Origin: Hanstruepera marina | Lineage (GTDB): Bacteria > Bacteroidota > Bacteroidia > Flavobacteriales > Flavobacteriaceae | Length of the DNA: 64,000 nt | NCBI RefSeq assembly: GCF_019880635.1 | Contig: NZ_JAINVX010000006.1 | Coordinates: forward strand, 110,545 to 174,544 | Reading direction: 5' to 3' | Shown: piece by piece, positions 50,586 through 60,400 of the stretch | Layout: every line of letters begins with the position of its first letter | Position numbering within the stretch: the first letter of the stretch is position 1 | Notes under the pieces: model-generated | The model's input: the letters and a program-made list of their open reading frames with translations, nothing else | Told to the model about the DNA's origin: nothing | Databases searched by the model: none | Position numbers and translations under genes: made by a program

Positions 50586-53039
50586 ATGCCTTATTTTGTA
50601 GATGTTATATTGCCCATTCCGTTAGAAAAATTTTTCACATACCGTATAAGTCAAGCCGAATCTGAATATCTATCACCTGGTATGCGTATTTCTGTGCCTT
50701 TTGGAAAACAGAAAATCTATACAGCCCTAGTTTATCAAACACATCAAAACCCTCCATTGGTTTACGAGGCTAAAGACATTCATCAGATTCTAGACGAGCA
50801 AGCTATTGTAACTCATAAACAAATAGAATTGTGGCAATGGATAGCCAAATATTATATGTGTTCAGTGGGTGAGGTTATGCGAGCTGCTTTACCAAGCGCT
50901 TTTTTGTTGGAAAGCGAAACCATAATTTCAAGAAAACCGGAAACCCTTGTAAATGATAGCGATTTAAAAGATGATGAGTTTTTGATTTATGAAGCCTTAC
51001 ACCATCAAACGTCGTTAACCATACAGGATATTACTGGAATAGTCGATAAAAAACAAGTGCTTCCAGTAATTAAACGTTTATTGGAGAAAGAAGTTATTTC
51101 TGTACATGAAGAGGTTTACGAAAAATACAAACCCAAATTGGTAAGATATGTCAAACTTAATACAAAATATCAATCAGAGACAGATATTAGAAACTTACTT
51201 GAAAATTTAAGTCGTGCTCCCAAGCAACGTGATGTTGTAATGACATTGTTCTCGCTTTCTGCCAAAACTAAAAAACCAATAAAGGTTTCAGATTTATCTG
51301 AAGAAAGTCAAGCTTCTTCTGCAATTATTAAAGCATTAATTGATAAAAACATTCTAGAAGAGTATTTTATACAGACCGATAGAATTGAGTTTAACGAAAC
51401 TGCAAGGGAAACTTCAAAGCAGTTAAACAAAGCTCAAAATACAGCCTTAGATAATATTAGCCAACAATTCGAAAATCAAAATATTGTACTGCTTCACGGT
51501 GTGACGTCTTCTGGAAAAACGGAAATTTACGTTAAACTTATTGAAAAGGCACTCAAACAAAATAAGCAGGTTTTGTATTTGCTGCCTGAAATTGCTTTAA
51601 CCACACAATTGGTTTCGAGGCTACAAAGTTACTTTGGAGAGCAAGTAGCTGTTTTTCACTCAAAATATTCGAATAACGAACGTGTAGAGGTTTGGAATCA
51701 AGTATTAAATAATTCGCCTAAAGCTCAAGTAATATTAGGTGCGCGCTCTTCAGTCTTATTGCCCTTTAACATTCTGGGTTTGGTTATAGTAGATGAAGAA
51801 CACGAACAATCGTACAAACAATTCGATCCGGCACCTCGTTATCATGCTAGAGATACAGCCGTGGTTTTAGCTAGTTTGTTTAATACAAAAGTATTGTTGG
51901 GTTCAGCGACACCAAGTTTGGAGAGTTATTATAATGCTACACTTGGTAAGTATGGAATGGTTGAGCTTAACACCCGTTTTAATGATGTTTTAATGCCAGA
52001 TATTGAGTTGGTTGATATTAAGGATAAGCACAAGCGTAAACGTATGAAAGGTCATTTTAGTGATAGATTGCTTGAAGAAATGACCGAAACCTTACAAGAT
52101 GGGCATCAAATTATTTTATTTCAAAATCGGCGAGGATTTGCTCCTATAATTGAGTGTTTAACCTGTGGGCATTCTCCACAGTGCCCTAATTGCGATGTGA
52201 GTTTAACTTATCATCAATATCGCGATCAATTGCGTTGTCATTATTGCGGCTATACAAGTGTAATGATAAAAAAGTGTGAGGCTTGCGGCAGTGTGGATTT
52301 AGATAATAAAGGTTTTGGAACCGAACAAGTAGAAGAGGAGGTTAGCCAACTATTTCCAGATTTTAAGGTTGGCCGTATGGATTTAGATACGACACGCGGA
52401 AAATACGGTTACGAGAAAATTATAACAGCCTTCGAGCAACAGGAGATCGATATTTTGGTTGGCACCCAAATGCTAACCAAAGGACTGGATTTTAGAAATG
52501 TTAAGCTTGTAGGTGTTATGAATGCAGATAATATGTTAAACTTTCCCGATTTTAGGGCGCATGAACGTAGTTTTCAATTGCTTTTACAAGTTTCGGGGAG
52601 GGCAGGGCGAACGGATACCCGAGGAAAGGTATTGATTCAGACGTATAACCCGTATCACAACATTCTACAGCAGGTATCAACAAATGACTATCAAAGCATG
52701 TACAAAGAGCAAATAAACGATAGATATAATTTTAAATACCCTCCTATTTACCGATTGATTAAAATTACATTAAAGCATAAGGACTACAATCGTGTAAATA
52801 CGGGAGCCGATTGGTTTGCTAAATCATTGCGCATGGTATTTAAAGAATATGTTTTGGGGCCGGAGTTCCCGCCTGTTTCGAGGGTTAGGAATCAATACCA
52901 CAAAAATATTTTAGTGAAAATACCCAACGGACAATCTCTAGCAAAAACAAAAGAAGCTATTATTAAAGTAAATAACAGCTTCTCCAGTGTAAAAGATTTT
53001 AGGGCTATACGAGTAGTTTTAAATGTCGATAACTATTAA
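50586..53039 (+). CDS. priA: Primosomal protein N' (replication restart helicase PriA)
   Basis: PriA reloads the replisome at stalled forks. The 817-residue protein has the N-terminal 3'-end-binding domain (PYFVDVILPIPLEKFFTYRI), Walker A in LLHGVTSSGKTEIYVKL, DEEH in LVIVDEEHEQSYKQFD, and the zinc cluster CLTCGHSPQCPNCD-x12-LRCHYCGY-x6-KCEACGS with eight cysteines. The helicase C-terminal motif is in LLQVSGRAGRTDTRGKVL. Length and order are normal. Its stop overlaps the convergent LytTR regulator gene by 4 bases. Confidence 0.97.
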   Translation: MPYFVDVILPIPLEKFFTYRISQAESEYLSPGMRISVPFGKQKIYTALVYQTHQNPPLVYEAKDIHQILDEQAIVTHKQIELWQWIAKYYMCSVGEVMRAALPSAFLLESETIISRKPETLVNDSDLKDDEFLIYEALHHQTSLTIQDITGIVDKKQVLPVIKRLLEKEVISVHEEVYEKYKPKLVRYVKLNTKYQSETDIRNLLENLSRAPKQRDVVMTLFSLSAKTKKPIKVSDLSEESQASSAIIKALIDKNILEEYFIQTDRIEFNETARETSKQLNKAQNTALDNISQQFENQNIVLLHGVTSSGKTEIYVKLIEKALKQNKQVLYLLPEIALTTQLVSRLQSYFGEQVAVFHSKYSNNERVEVWNQVLNNSPKAQVILGARSSVLLPFNILGLVIVDEEHEQSYKQFDPAPRYHARDTAVVLASLFNTKVLLGSATPSLESYYNATLGKYGMVELNTRFNDVLMPDIELVDIKDKHKRKRMKGHFSDRLLEEMTETLQDGHQIILFQNRRGFAPIIECLTCGHSPQCPNCDVSLTYHQYRDQLRCHYCGYTSVMIKKCEACGSVDLDNKGFGTEQVEEEVSQLFPDFKVGRMDLDTTRGKYGYEKIITAFEQQEIDILVGTQMLTKGLDFRNVKLVGVMNADNMLNFPDFRAHERSFQLLLQVSGRAGRTDTRGKVLIQTYNPYHNILQQVSTNDYQSMYKEQINDRYNFKYPPIYRLIKITLKHKDYNRVNTGADWFAKSLRMVFKEYVLGPEFPPVSRVRNQYHKNILVKIPNGQSLAKTKEAIIKVNNSFSSVKDFRAIRVVLNVDNY

Positions 53040-53731
53040 ATATTATTTAATGCATCTACAAGTTGGGTTTTCTTATTTCTACTCAACGGTATTTCATAAG
53101 TTCCAACTTCAACATTTTTACTATTAAATCTGTCAACTTTGTCTAAATTCACAATATATGATTTGTGAATTCTTAAAAACTTACCTTCAGGTAATTCATG
53201 TTCAAAAGCTTTCATAGTAGATAATACTACTAAACTAGTTTCTTCGGTTACCAATTTTACATAGTCACCAAGGGCTTCTATCCACTTAATGTCTTTAATG
53301 TAAACCTTACGTTTTTTAAGGTTACTTTTTACAAAAATATGTTCACCTTCGGTTTCGTTGAAATCTAGTTTAAGCTTGTGTTGTTCAACAGCTTTGTCTA
53401 CAGCTGTATTAAAACGTTCGCGAGTAATTGGTTTGTGCAAATAGTCAGTAGCATCATAATTAAATGCTTTAAAGGCATATTCGGTTTTACCAGTTACGAA
53501 AATAATTTGGGGTTTGTTGTTTAATACGTCCAGCAATTCAAAACCATTTAAAACAGGCATTTCAATATCTAAAAAGATTAAATCTACTTTGTGGGTATTA
53601 AGGCCGTTTTTGGTTTCCAACGCACTGTTGTACTCAGCTATTAAATTAAGAGAAGGGTGATTTTCAATTAACTTCACAATTGAGAGACGTTGAATTGCTG
53701 AGTCGTCAACTACTACACAGTTTAATGTCAT
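53036..53731 (-). CDS. LytTR family response regulator
   Basis: This 231-residue two-component regulator has a receiver domain (CVVVDDSAIQRLSIVKLI; phospho-acceptor D55 in LIFLDIEMPVLNG; the conserved Lys in YLHKPITRERF) and a C-terminal LytTR DNA-binding domain (about 135-231: IFVKSNLKKRKVYIKDIKWI, EGKFLRIHKSYIVNLDKVDR). The start at 53731 (MTLNCVVVDD) fits the receiver fold; the 14 codons above it are ignored. No histidine kinase is adjacent, so it is an orphan here. It converges on priA and diverges from rpsF. Confidence 0.93.
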   Translation of the reverse strand: MTLNCVVVDDSAIQRLSIVKLIENHPSLNLIAEYNSALETKNGLNTHKVDLIFLDIEMPVLNGFELLDVLNNKPQIIFVTGKTEYAFKAFNYDATDYLHKPITRERFNTAVDKAVEQHKLKLDFNETEGEHIFVKSNLKKRKVYIKDIKWIEALGDYVKLVTEETSLVVLSTMKAFEHELPEGKFLRIHKSYIVNLDKVDRFNSKNVEVGTYEIPLSRNKKTQLVDALNNI

Positions 53732-53867
53732 AACATTTGTTTTATTTCGGTTAAGATATCGACAATAGTACAAAAAATTCGGTTAAAAACCAAAAAACAT
53801 CGTTAAAACGTTGTTTTTAACATTATTTTAACACATGTTCAAGTCTTGAAATTAAGTTTAAATATAG

Positions 53868-53898
53868 TTGTTTTATTTGATGAAAAGAACTATTTTTG
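53868..53898 (+). promoter_or_regulatory. Promoter of the rpsF-rpsR-rplI operon
   Basis: TTG at 53868-53870 and TATTTTTG at 53891-53898 are 20 bases apart, followed by C as in the strongest -7 boxes. The leader to rpsF is about 25 nt. Confidence 0.7.
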
Positions 53899-53928
53899 CA
53901 CCCATTTTTAACTATAAATTAGATTTTT

Positions 53929-54267
53929 ATGAATCATTATGAAACTGTTTTCATCTTAAATCCCGTTTTATCTGAAGATCAGATAAAGGAAACAGTACAG
54001 AAATACGAAGATTTTCTTGTTTCTAATGGAGCGAAGATGATAGCCAAAGAAAATTGGGGCTTAAAAAAATTAGCATACCCAATTCAGAACAAAAAAAGTG
54101 GTTTCTATCACTTATTTGAGTACACTGTACCAGGAGAAGTAATCAACCAATTAGAAATTGAGTTTAGACGTGACGAGCGTTTCATGCGTTATTTAACGGT
54201 TAAGTTAGACAAACATGCAATTGCTTGGGCAGAGAAAAGAAGAAATAAACTTAAAGAAAAAGCGTAA
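53929..54267 (+). CDS. rpsF: 30S ribosomal protein S6
   Basis: This 112-residue small-subunit protein is recognised from [40 protein letters not shown] and [20 protein letters not shown]6 binds S18 and the central domain of 16S rRNA. It is the first gene of the three-gene ribosomal operon, and rpsR starts 2 bases after its stop. Confidence 0.97.
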   Translation: MNHYETVFILNPVLSEDQIKETVQKYEDFLVSNGAKMIAKENWGLKKLAYPIQNKKSGFYHLFEYTVPGEVINQLEIEFRRDERFMRYLTVKLDKHAIAWAEKRRNKLKEKA

Positions 54268-54269
54268 TT

Positions 54270-54566
54270 ATGTCATCTATAGAACAACAAGCAAAAGGAA
54301 AAAAGGACGGAGAAATCAGATATCTTACGCCTTTAAACATAGATACTAACAAAACCAAAAAATACTGTCGTTTTAAAAAGTCTGGTATTAAGTATGTAGA
54401 CTACAAAGATGGTGATTGGTTATTAAATTTTGTAAACGAGCAAGGTAAAATTTTACCAAGACGTTTAACAGGAACATCTTTAAAATACCAAAGAAAAGTA
54501 TCTGTAGCGGTAAAAAGAGCTCGTCATTTAGCATTAATGCCATACGTGGCCGATTTATTAAAATAA
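54270..54566 (+). CDS. rpsR: 30S ribosomal protein S18
   Basis: This 98-residue protein has the S18 core [40 protein letters not shown] and [17 protein letters not shown]. The N-terminal extension ([20 protein letters not shown]) is longer than in E. coli (75 residues), as usual in Bacteroidota. It is the partner of S6 on the small subunit. The rplI gene begins 13 bases after it. Confidence 0.97.
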   Translation: MSSIEQQAKGKKDGEIRYLTPLNIDTNKTKKYCRFKKSGIKYVDYKDGDWLLNFVNEQGKILPRRLTGTSLKYQRKVSVAVKRARHLALMPYVADLLK

Positions 54567-54579
54567 AATTATCATAACA

Positions 54580-55041
54580 ATGGAACTTATATTAAAACAA
54601 GACGTTGAAAATTTAGGATTTAAAGACGATGTTGTAACAGTTAAGAACGGTTATGGTAGAAATTTTTTAATTCCTCAAGGTCAAGCTGTATTAGCTACAG
54701 CTTCTGCTAAAAAAGTTTTAGCAGAGAACTTAAAGCAACGTGCTTACAAAGAGAAGAAAATTATAGAAGATGCTCAAAAAGTAGCTGAAGCTATAAAAAC
54801 ATTAGAACTTAAAATTACTGCAAAAGCTACTGAAGGGGCTTCTGCTGGAGATAAATTATTTGGTTCTGTAACTAAATTGGATTTAGTAGATGCTTTTGAA
54901 AAGGAAGGACACACTATTGACAAGAAATTCATTAGTATTACTGGTGGTAATATTAAGCGTTTAGGTCAGTACAATGCTGTAATTCGTTTGCATAGAGAAG
55001 TAACTGTAGAATTACCATTCGAGGTTATTGCTCAAGCTTAA
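54580..55041 (+). CDS. rplI: 50S ribosomal protein L9
   Basis: This 153-residue large-subunit protein starts MELILKQDVENLGFKDDVVT and VKNGYGRNFLIPQGQAVLAT, the N-terminal rRNA-binding domain, joined by a long helix to the C-terminal domain (KLFGSVTKLDLVDAFEKEGH, IKRLGQYNAVIRLHREV). It ends the rpsF operon, just before a strong terminator. Confidence 0.97.
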   Translation: MELILKQDVENLGFKDDVVTVKNGYGRNFLIPQGQAVLATASAKKVLAENLKQRAYKEKKIIEDAQKVAEAIKTLELKITAKATEGASAGDKLFGSVTKLDLVDAFEKEGHTIDKKFISITGGNIKRLGQYNAVIRLHREVTVELPFEVIAQA

Positions 55042-55060
55042 GCAATTGATATCATAGTAA

Positions 55061-55090
55061 AAGCCTCAACCTAGTTGAGGCTTTTTTTTT
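55061..55090 (+). terminator. Terminator of the rpsF-rpsR-rplI operon
   Basis: The 10-base stem AAGCCTCAAC / GTTGAGGCTT with a 3-base loop is followed by a run of T. Confidence 0.92.
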
Positions 55091-55130
55091 AATAATTTTT
55101 TAATCGCAAGTCAAATAAATCAAACTACAA

Positions 55131-55598
55131 ATGAAATACGCCAGATTAACAAAAGAACAGTTTGAAGAATTACACAAGGAATTTATTAATTTTTTAGCCA
55201 CACAATCCATAACGGCAGAGGAGTGGGAAGATATAAAAACCAATAAACCAGAGGTTGCCGAACAGGAACTGGATGTGTTTAGTGATTTGGTTTGGGAAGG
55301 TGTGTTGGGCAAAGTGGAGTATGTTGAACATATTTCGCCACAGCAAATGCATTTATTCAATTTAAACGAAACCAATATGCATGTGATAGGAGTAAAGTTA
55401 AAGAACGCTATTGATTTAACTACTAAAGATGGTTTTAATTGGCTGCGTGAGAATTTAATGAATGACGATGTAGAGTTTATGCAGGCCAAAAAAGATTATT
55501 CTGAAGACAAACATGCCGATAAATTTGCTCTTATCAAACAAGGAGGTGTTATCACTAAAGGCGAATTGTTTCAGTATTTTGATAAACTGATTAATTAA
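55131..55598 (+). CDS. DUF6495 family protein
   Basis: This 155-residue cytoplasmic protein matches DUF6495, a family confined to Bacteroidota: MKYARLTKEQFEELHKEFIN, FLATQSITAEEWEDIK and YVEHISPQQMHLFNLN are characteristic. It is acidic, with no membrane segment or catalytic motif. The function is unknown. It sits between the L9 terminator and hisS, with a REP-like element after its stop. Confidence 0.88.
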   Translation: MKYARLTKEQFEELHKEFINFLATQSITAEEWEDIKTNKPEVAEQELDVFSDLVWEGVLGKVEYVEHISPQQMHLFNLNETNMHVIGVKLKNAIDLTTKDGFNWLRENLMNDDVEFMQAKKDYSEDKHADKFALIKQGGVITKGELFQYFDKLIN

Positions 55599-55601
55599 TT
55601 T

Positions 55602-55649
55602 CGTCACTTCGAGTGTATCGACATTTATTGTCGATATGTATCGAGAAGT
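55602..55649. repeat. REP-like palindromic element, copy 2 (short form)
   Basis: CGTCACTTCGAGTG ... TATCGACA-TTTAT-TGTCGATA ... TATCGAGAAGT folds into a hairpin with a perfect TATCGACA/TGTCGATA inner stem and ACTTC/GAAGT outer arms. It shares the TTCGAGT and TATCGAGAA modules with copy 1 at 22386-22505. It lies between the DUF6495 gene and hisS. Confidence 0.7.
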
Positions 55650-55718
55650 AATTAAAACTATTATTTTTGTTTACAATTAGCAACTAAAAAGCGATACCTG
55701 CTATAGCAGGAAATTAAT

Positions 55719-57356
55719 ATGGCACAAAAACCAAGCATTCCAAAAGGCACACGCGATTTTAATCCTGAACAGGTTGCCAAGCGCAATTATATCTTTAATA
55801 CCATTCAAAACCAATTTGAAAAGTTTGGTTTTCAACCTATTGAAACACCCAGTTTTGAAAATTCCGAAACCCTTATGGGTAAATATGGTGATGAAGGGGA
55901 TAGGCTGATTTTTAAGATTTTGAATTCTGGGGAATATTTTGAAGATGTAAAAGACGGAATTAGTACAGCAATTCGTGGAGGTTCTCTTTTCTATCGAGAG
56001 TATATTAAAAATGAAAATGATACAACCGATTGGAACTACAGGAGCTCTAGATTAGAGTTTGTTGAGAAATTTAAAGATTCTATAAAGCGTGGAAGTGGAA
56101 ATAAAATTTTAAATAAATTACCTTCTGATGATATATTGCAATATATATTCTCTTTAATTCAATCTAGTTATAAACATACAAAGGAAGAAGAAATTGAGAA
56201 ATCATTGTCAATGATTTATGCTAACCTTTTTTTGAATATTAAATCTAACAGTATAACTCCAACAATCTCTGAAAAAGCCCTTCGCTATGACCTAACTGTG
56301 CCTTTTGCCCGTTATGTGGTACAGCATCAAAACGAGATTGAGTTTCCGTTTAAGCGTTACCAAATGCAACCCGTATGGCGGGCAGATAGACCTCAAAAAG
56401 GTCGTTTCAGAGAGTTTTACCAATGTGATGCCGATGTGGTAGGTTCTACATCGCTTTGGCAAGAAGTTGAATTTGTACAGTTGTATGACGCTGTTTTTAC
56501 GGCTTTGGGCTTAACAGGTACGACCATAAAAATCAATAACCGTAAAATACTTTCAGGAATAGCCGAAGTAATTGGTGCTAGCGATAAATTAATAGATTTC
56601 ACGGTTGCCTTGGACAAGTTGGATAAAATAGGCGAGGAGAAGGTAAAACAGGAAATGCTAGATAAAGGTATTTCGCAATCAGGTATTAGTAAATTGCAGC
56701 CTTTGTTCTCATTGTCTGGTGATTTTGGTTCGCAAATTTCTCAACTAAAAGATATTTTAAACACTTCTGAAGACGGAAAAAAAGGTATTGAGGAATTAGA
56801 ATTCATTGATAATGCCATTTCAGAATTAGGCCTGCAAACAGCAAAACTTCAATTAGATGTTACACTTGCTAGAGGGTTGAACTATTATACAGGTGCTATT
56901 TTTGAGGTTTCTGCTCCCGAAGGTGTTAATATGGGCTCCATTGGTGGTGGTGGTCGCTATGATGATTTAACCGGTATTTTTGGTATGCCTAACATGTCTG
57001 GTGTAGGTATCAGCTTTGGATTGGATAGAATTTATTTAGTTTTAGAAGAATTAGGTTTATTCCCTGAAACGGTTTCAAAAAATATAGACGTACTGTTTAT
57101 CAATTTCGGAGAAAAAGAAGCATTATACAGTTTAAAAGCTATCAAGCAATTAAGGAGCAAAGGTATTAATGCGGAATTGTATCCTGATTCTGCTAAAATG
57201 AAGAAACAAATGCAGCATGCCAATAAGCGTCATATTCCTTATGTGGTATTGGTAGGAGAGCAAGAAATGGCTAAAGGTGCTTTCACGTTGAAAAACATGC
57301 ATAATGGGGAACAATCTGAAGTTTCTCTTAATGAATTAATTTCACAACTTCAATAA
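55719..57356 (+). CDS. hisS: Histidyl-tRNA synthetase with an extra internal segment
   Basis: HisS charges tRNA-His. The 545-residue class II synthetase starts [20 protein letters not shown] (motif 1 region) and has motif 2 [20 protein letters not shown], the HisA block [28 protein letters not shown] and an anticodon-binding domain (about 450-545). Most bacterial HisS are 420-470 residues. The excess lies between GEYFED (residue 76) and [17 protein letters not shown] (residue 183), where about 105 residues, Asn/Lys/Ser-rich and A/T-rich in codons, replace a short loop. The catalytic motifs are intact. Confidence 0.95.
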   Translation: MAQKPSIPKGTRDFNPEQVAKRNYIFNTIQNQFEKFGFQPIETPSFENSETLMGKYGDEGDRLIFKILNSGEYFEDVKDGISTAIRGGSLFYREYIKNENDTTDWNYRSSRLEFVEKFKDSIKRGSGNKILNKLPSDDILQYIFSLIQSSYKHTKEEEIEKSLSMIYANLFLNIKSNSITPTISEKALRYDLTVPFARYVVQHQNEIEFPFKRYQMQPVWRADRPQKGRFREFYQCDADVVGSTSLWQEVEFVQLYDAVFTALGLTGTTIKINNRKILSGIAEVIGASDKLIDFTVALDKLDKIGEEKVKQEMLDKGISQSGISKLQPLFSLSGDFGSQISQLKDILNTSEDGKKGIEELEFIDNAISELGLQTAKLQLDVTLARGLNYYTGAIFEVSAPEGVNMGSIGGGGRYDDLTGIFGMPNMSGVGISFGLDRIYLVLEELGLFPETVSKNIDVLFINFGEKEALYSLKAIKQLRSKGINAELYPDSAKMKKQMQHANKRHIPYVVLVGEQEMAKGAFTLKNMHNGEQSEVSLNELISQLQ

Positions 57357-57387
57357 AAAAAGAGTCCTGAAGAAAACTTCAGGACTC
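57354..57387 (-). terminator. Terminator of the large T9SS protein gene
   Basis: GAGTCCTGAAG and CTTCAGGACTC pair across AAAA. On the minus strand the stem is followed by seven T, so it ends the gene at 57432-62876. On the plus strand it may weakly end hisS. Confidence 0.85.
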
Positions 57388-57431
57388 AAACAAAGCATAG
57401 TTACACTCATGTAGATTTGGGGCTACAAGAT

Positions 57432-60400
57432 TTATTTAACTAATACTTTTTTAGTTATTGTGGTACCTTCAGTTGTTTTAAGATTTATAATGTAGGTACC
57501 AGTACTTAACGAATTTGTTTTTAATTCCACATTGTTTTTAGTTTCAATATCATCAAATCTAGTGATAGATTGTCCTATCATGTTGAACATTTCAGCAGAT
57601 TTTAAACCTACTAGTTTTGGATTTTGTATTACAATGCTAGTTTTAGAGTTTACATAGAATACTTGTAAAACATCACTAGCATCAAATTCGTCAACACCTA
57701 ATGAATGCGTAGTAAATGTAATTTCAAAACGGTCTAAATATTCACCGGCTTCTAAAAATATTTCGTAATCTCTTTCTCTTAAATCTTGATATACATTAAG
57801 AACTTTATCATGAGCGTAAATGTTTAAGTCGCTAGGAACATTCTCAAGAATGTCAATAGTTATTTTGTTTACACCATCATCATGAGTATGGATTCCAATT
57901 GGTAAAATGGTGTTATCGGAAATATCATCTATACCTTGAACAACATACTTGTTGGCATTAATCATCCAATACATATCGTCCATTTGATCTTCGTTTATTT
58001 CGGCATCAAATCCCCAGTCAACATTTTCTGAAGCACGCTCATCTACAGTAACTAATAGTTGCCTGTGAATAGTGTTAACAGAATTAAACCCTAAACGAAT
58101 TTTCATTCTATTGTCTACTTGGTTTGTCCTAGAAGCTGAATTGGAATCTCTCATAAATACAGAGCTCGCAGTGCCTTCTTTTTGGAATACACGTTGACCA
58201 TTGTTAAATTCAACGTTTCCGTCATCTTCAGCAAGTACAAAGAATCCTTGACCAACTGGAATATAGCGTCCAGGTGTTTTTGTGCCTGTACCTACTTGAG
58301 CTACATCTGGATCCGGAGTTCCCCATGCTGCTGCTGGTGCTCCACCAGAATAGTTGTAAGTTCCATAGCCACCTTGATATTCTGCAAGAATGTGCGATCC
58401 GCCTCCCCAATGTTCCCAAAAGTAAAGCGTACCACTAATTAGAGGGTCGTCTACCATAGGATCTACGCCTCCATCAATTGTAGGGCCATTATCAGTAATA
58501 AATTGTTCGGCATCAATAGCTGAAGCATAAGGATTACCAACTAAATATTCATTTCCATTGTTTATTCCTAAAGATACTTTTCCATTATTAGGTTTACCTT
58601 GGAATACATAATTTTGTTCATCCGAAACATTTCCAGCTGTATCGTTTACACCTTTCATTGTAAAACCTTCACCGGCTAATATATCTCCAGTATTTCTTAC
58701 ATGTTGCCATGAAGCATAATCATCACTTAAACGGTTATTGAATTTCCAAATCCAATAGTGGGCAATTTCAATATTTGAACCTGAATTATCACCATCATAG
58801 CCACCAACAAAATTAATGTTGACAGGTGATGAAGAATTTGTACCATCTTTAAGGATGTTATTGTTTAAAGTGTATTTATAATTGTGTGGTGTTACTGTTG
58901 CTGTAAATCCAACTGGAGATGACCAATAGTTATAGGTGTAAAGGTCTTGAGTACCTTGCTGGTCTTTCTCCAATTCACCAGAAGCACCTAGAACTAAATC
59001 ACTATCTACAGTTTGAATTAATTGCGATTCACCCTCTAAATCTATTTTTCCATCAAGATTTAAGTAGTGAGATACGGTTAAGCCATAGCCTGTATCTGTA
59101 CTATTATCACCATCAACAGTTAACTCGTTGCTTTCAACAAATAAGGCTAATACATTTCTGTTTCCATTGTTTCCAACTGCTAGACCACTATTGTCCATAG
59201 TGACATTGTGGTTGGTTTCAACAATGTTCCAATCTACCGTTACGGAGTTGTCAACAATGGAGTTGGCACCTGGTTTAGTTTGTACACTTCCATTTGACCA
59301 CACAGAATCTGTATCCCAATCACCATTATTTGCTGATTGGTAAGGCAATGGGGCTGTTTGTCTATCAACTGTTCTTAGAGTTCTTAAAGCACCTTGATTA
59401 CCATTCCCAGATTCGTCTTTGGTATTTGTATAGGTATAAGTCGACATAGGGTAGTACCCAATTAAGTCAGACCAAGGAATTGTACTAATATCATCTTTAG
59501 TAGGTGAGGCACCTTGAGCAATAAAATATGATCCACCAATAAAACCGGCATTATTTTCAATTTCTTGATTCATGATGTATCGTAGTTGGTCTTCAGTAAG
59601 TCTAACATCCCAAATTCGTACTTCATCAATATTTCCATGGAAAAATGCTTGTGGCGATAATTTAGATGCAGCACCAATAAAGAAAGATTGATTAGTATCA
59701 TCAGGTGCTGTTCTGTTTATTTGCTTATCTAAGACACCATCTATATATATTTTCACTAAACTAGAACCGTAGGTTACGGCCAAATGATGCCATTCGTTTT
59801 TCGGGATAGTAGTGTTAGAAGTTGTAGTTTGCATAGATCCACTAGATGTTTTCCAAGAAACTTCAAATTTACCTGTACTATTAATCTTGAAATCATATCC
59901 TTCAGTAAAGGAAGCATCTCGTTTAGATAATATAGATTTATTATCAGCATTGGTATCTGCCATAACCCATGCAGATATGGTGAATTCTGTTGGATTTAAA
60001 TCTAAAGCATCTTCCATATCAACATAACTAGTTGTACCGTTAAAATAAATTGATCGCTCAAAAACAAGTTCAGGAGCCCAACCAAAAGTTATGTATTTAG
60101 TACCATCAAAATCATAATTAGTTGTTACAATGGCTTCTCCTAATTCATTTGTATCTTCAGTCATCACTCTGTAATCTGCTGTAGGATCAAAATTAGGTGT
60201 ATCTGAAATAAACATTAAGTATCTTCCATTAGGTGGATTTGCCGTTCTAATAGCATTTTTAAGTACTTGCACTTCCACAGAAGGAATGTCTCCACCTGGT
60301 CCAACGTTTTCAACAACTTTCCAAGTTCTTGCAATACCATAAAATTCAACTTCGGTTGTTAGGGCAGGAGATATATCAGCGCTCATATTAACTAATACAT

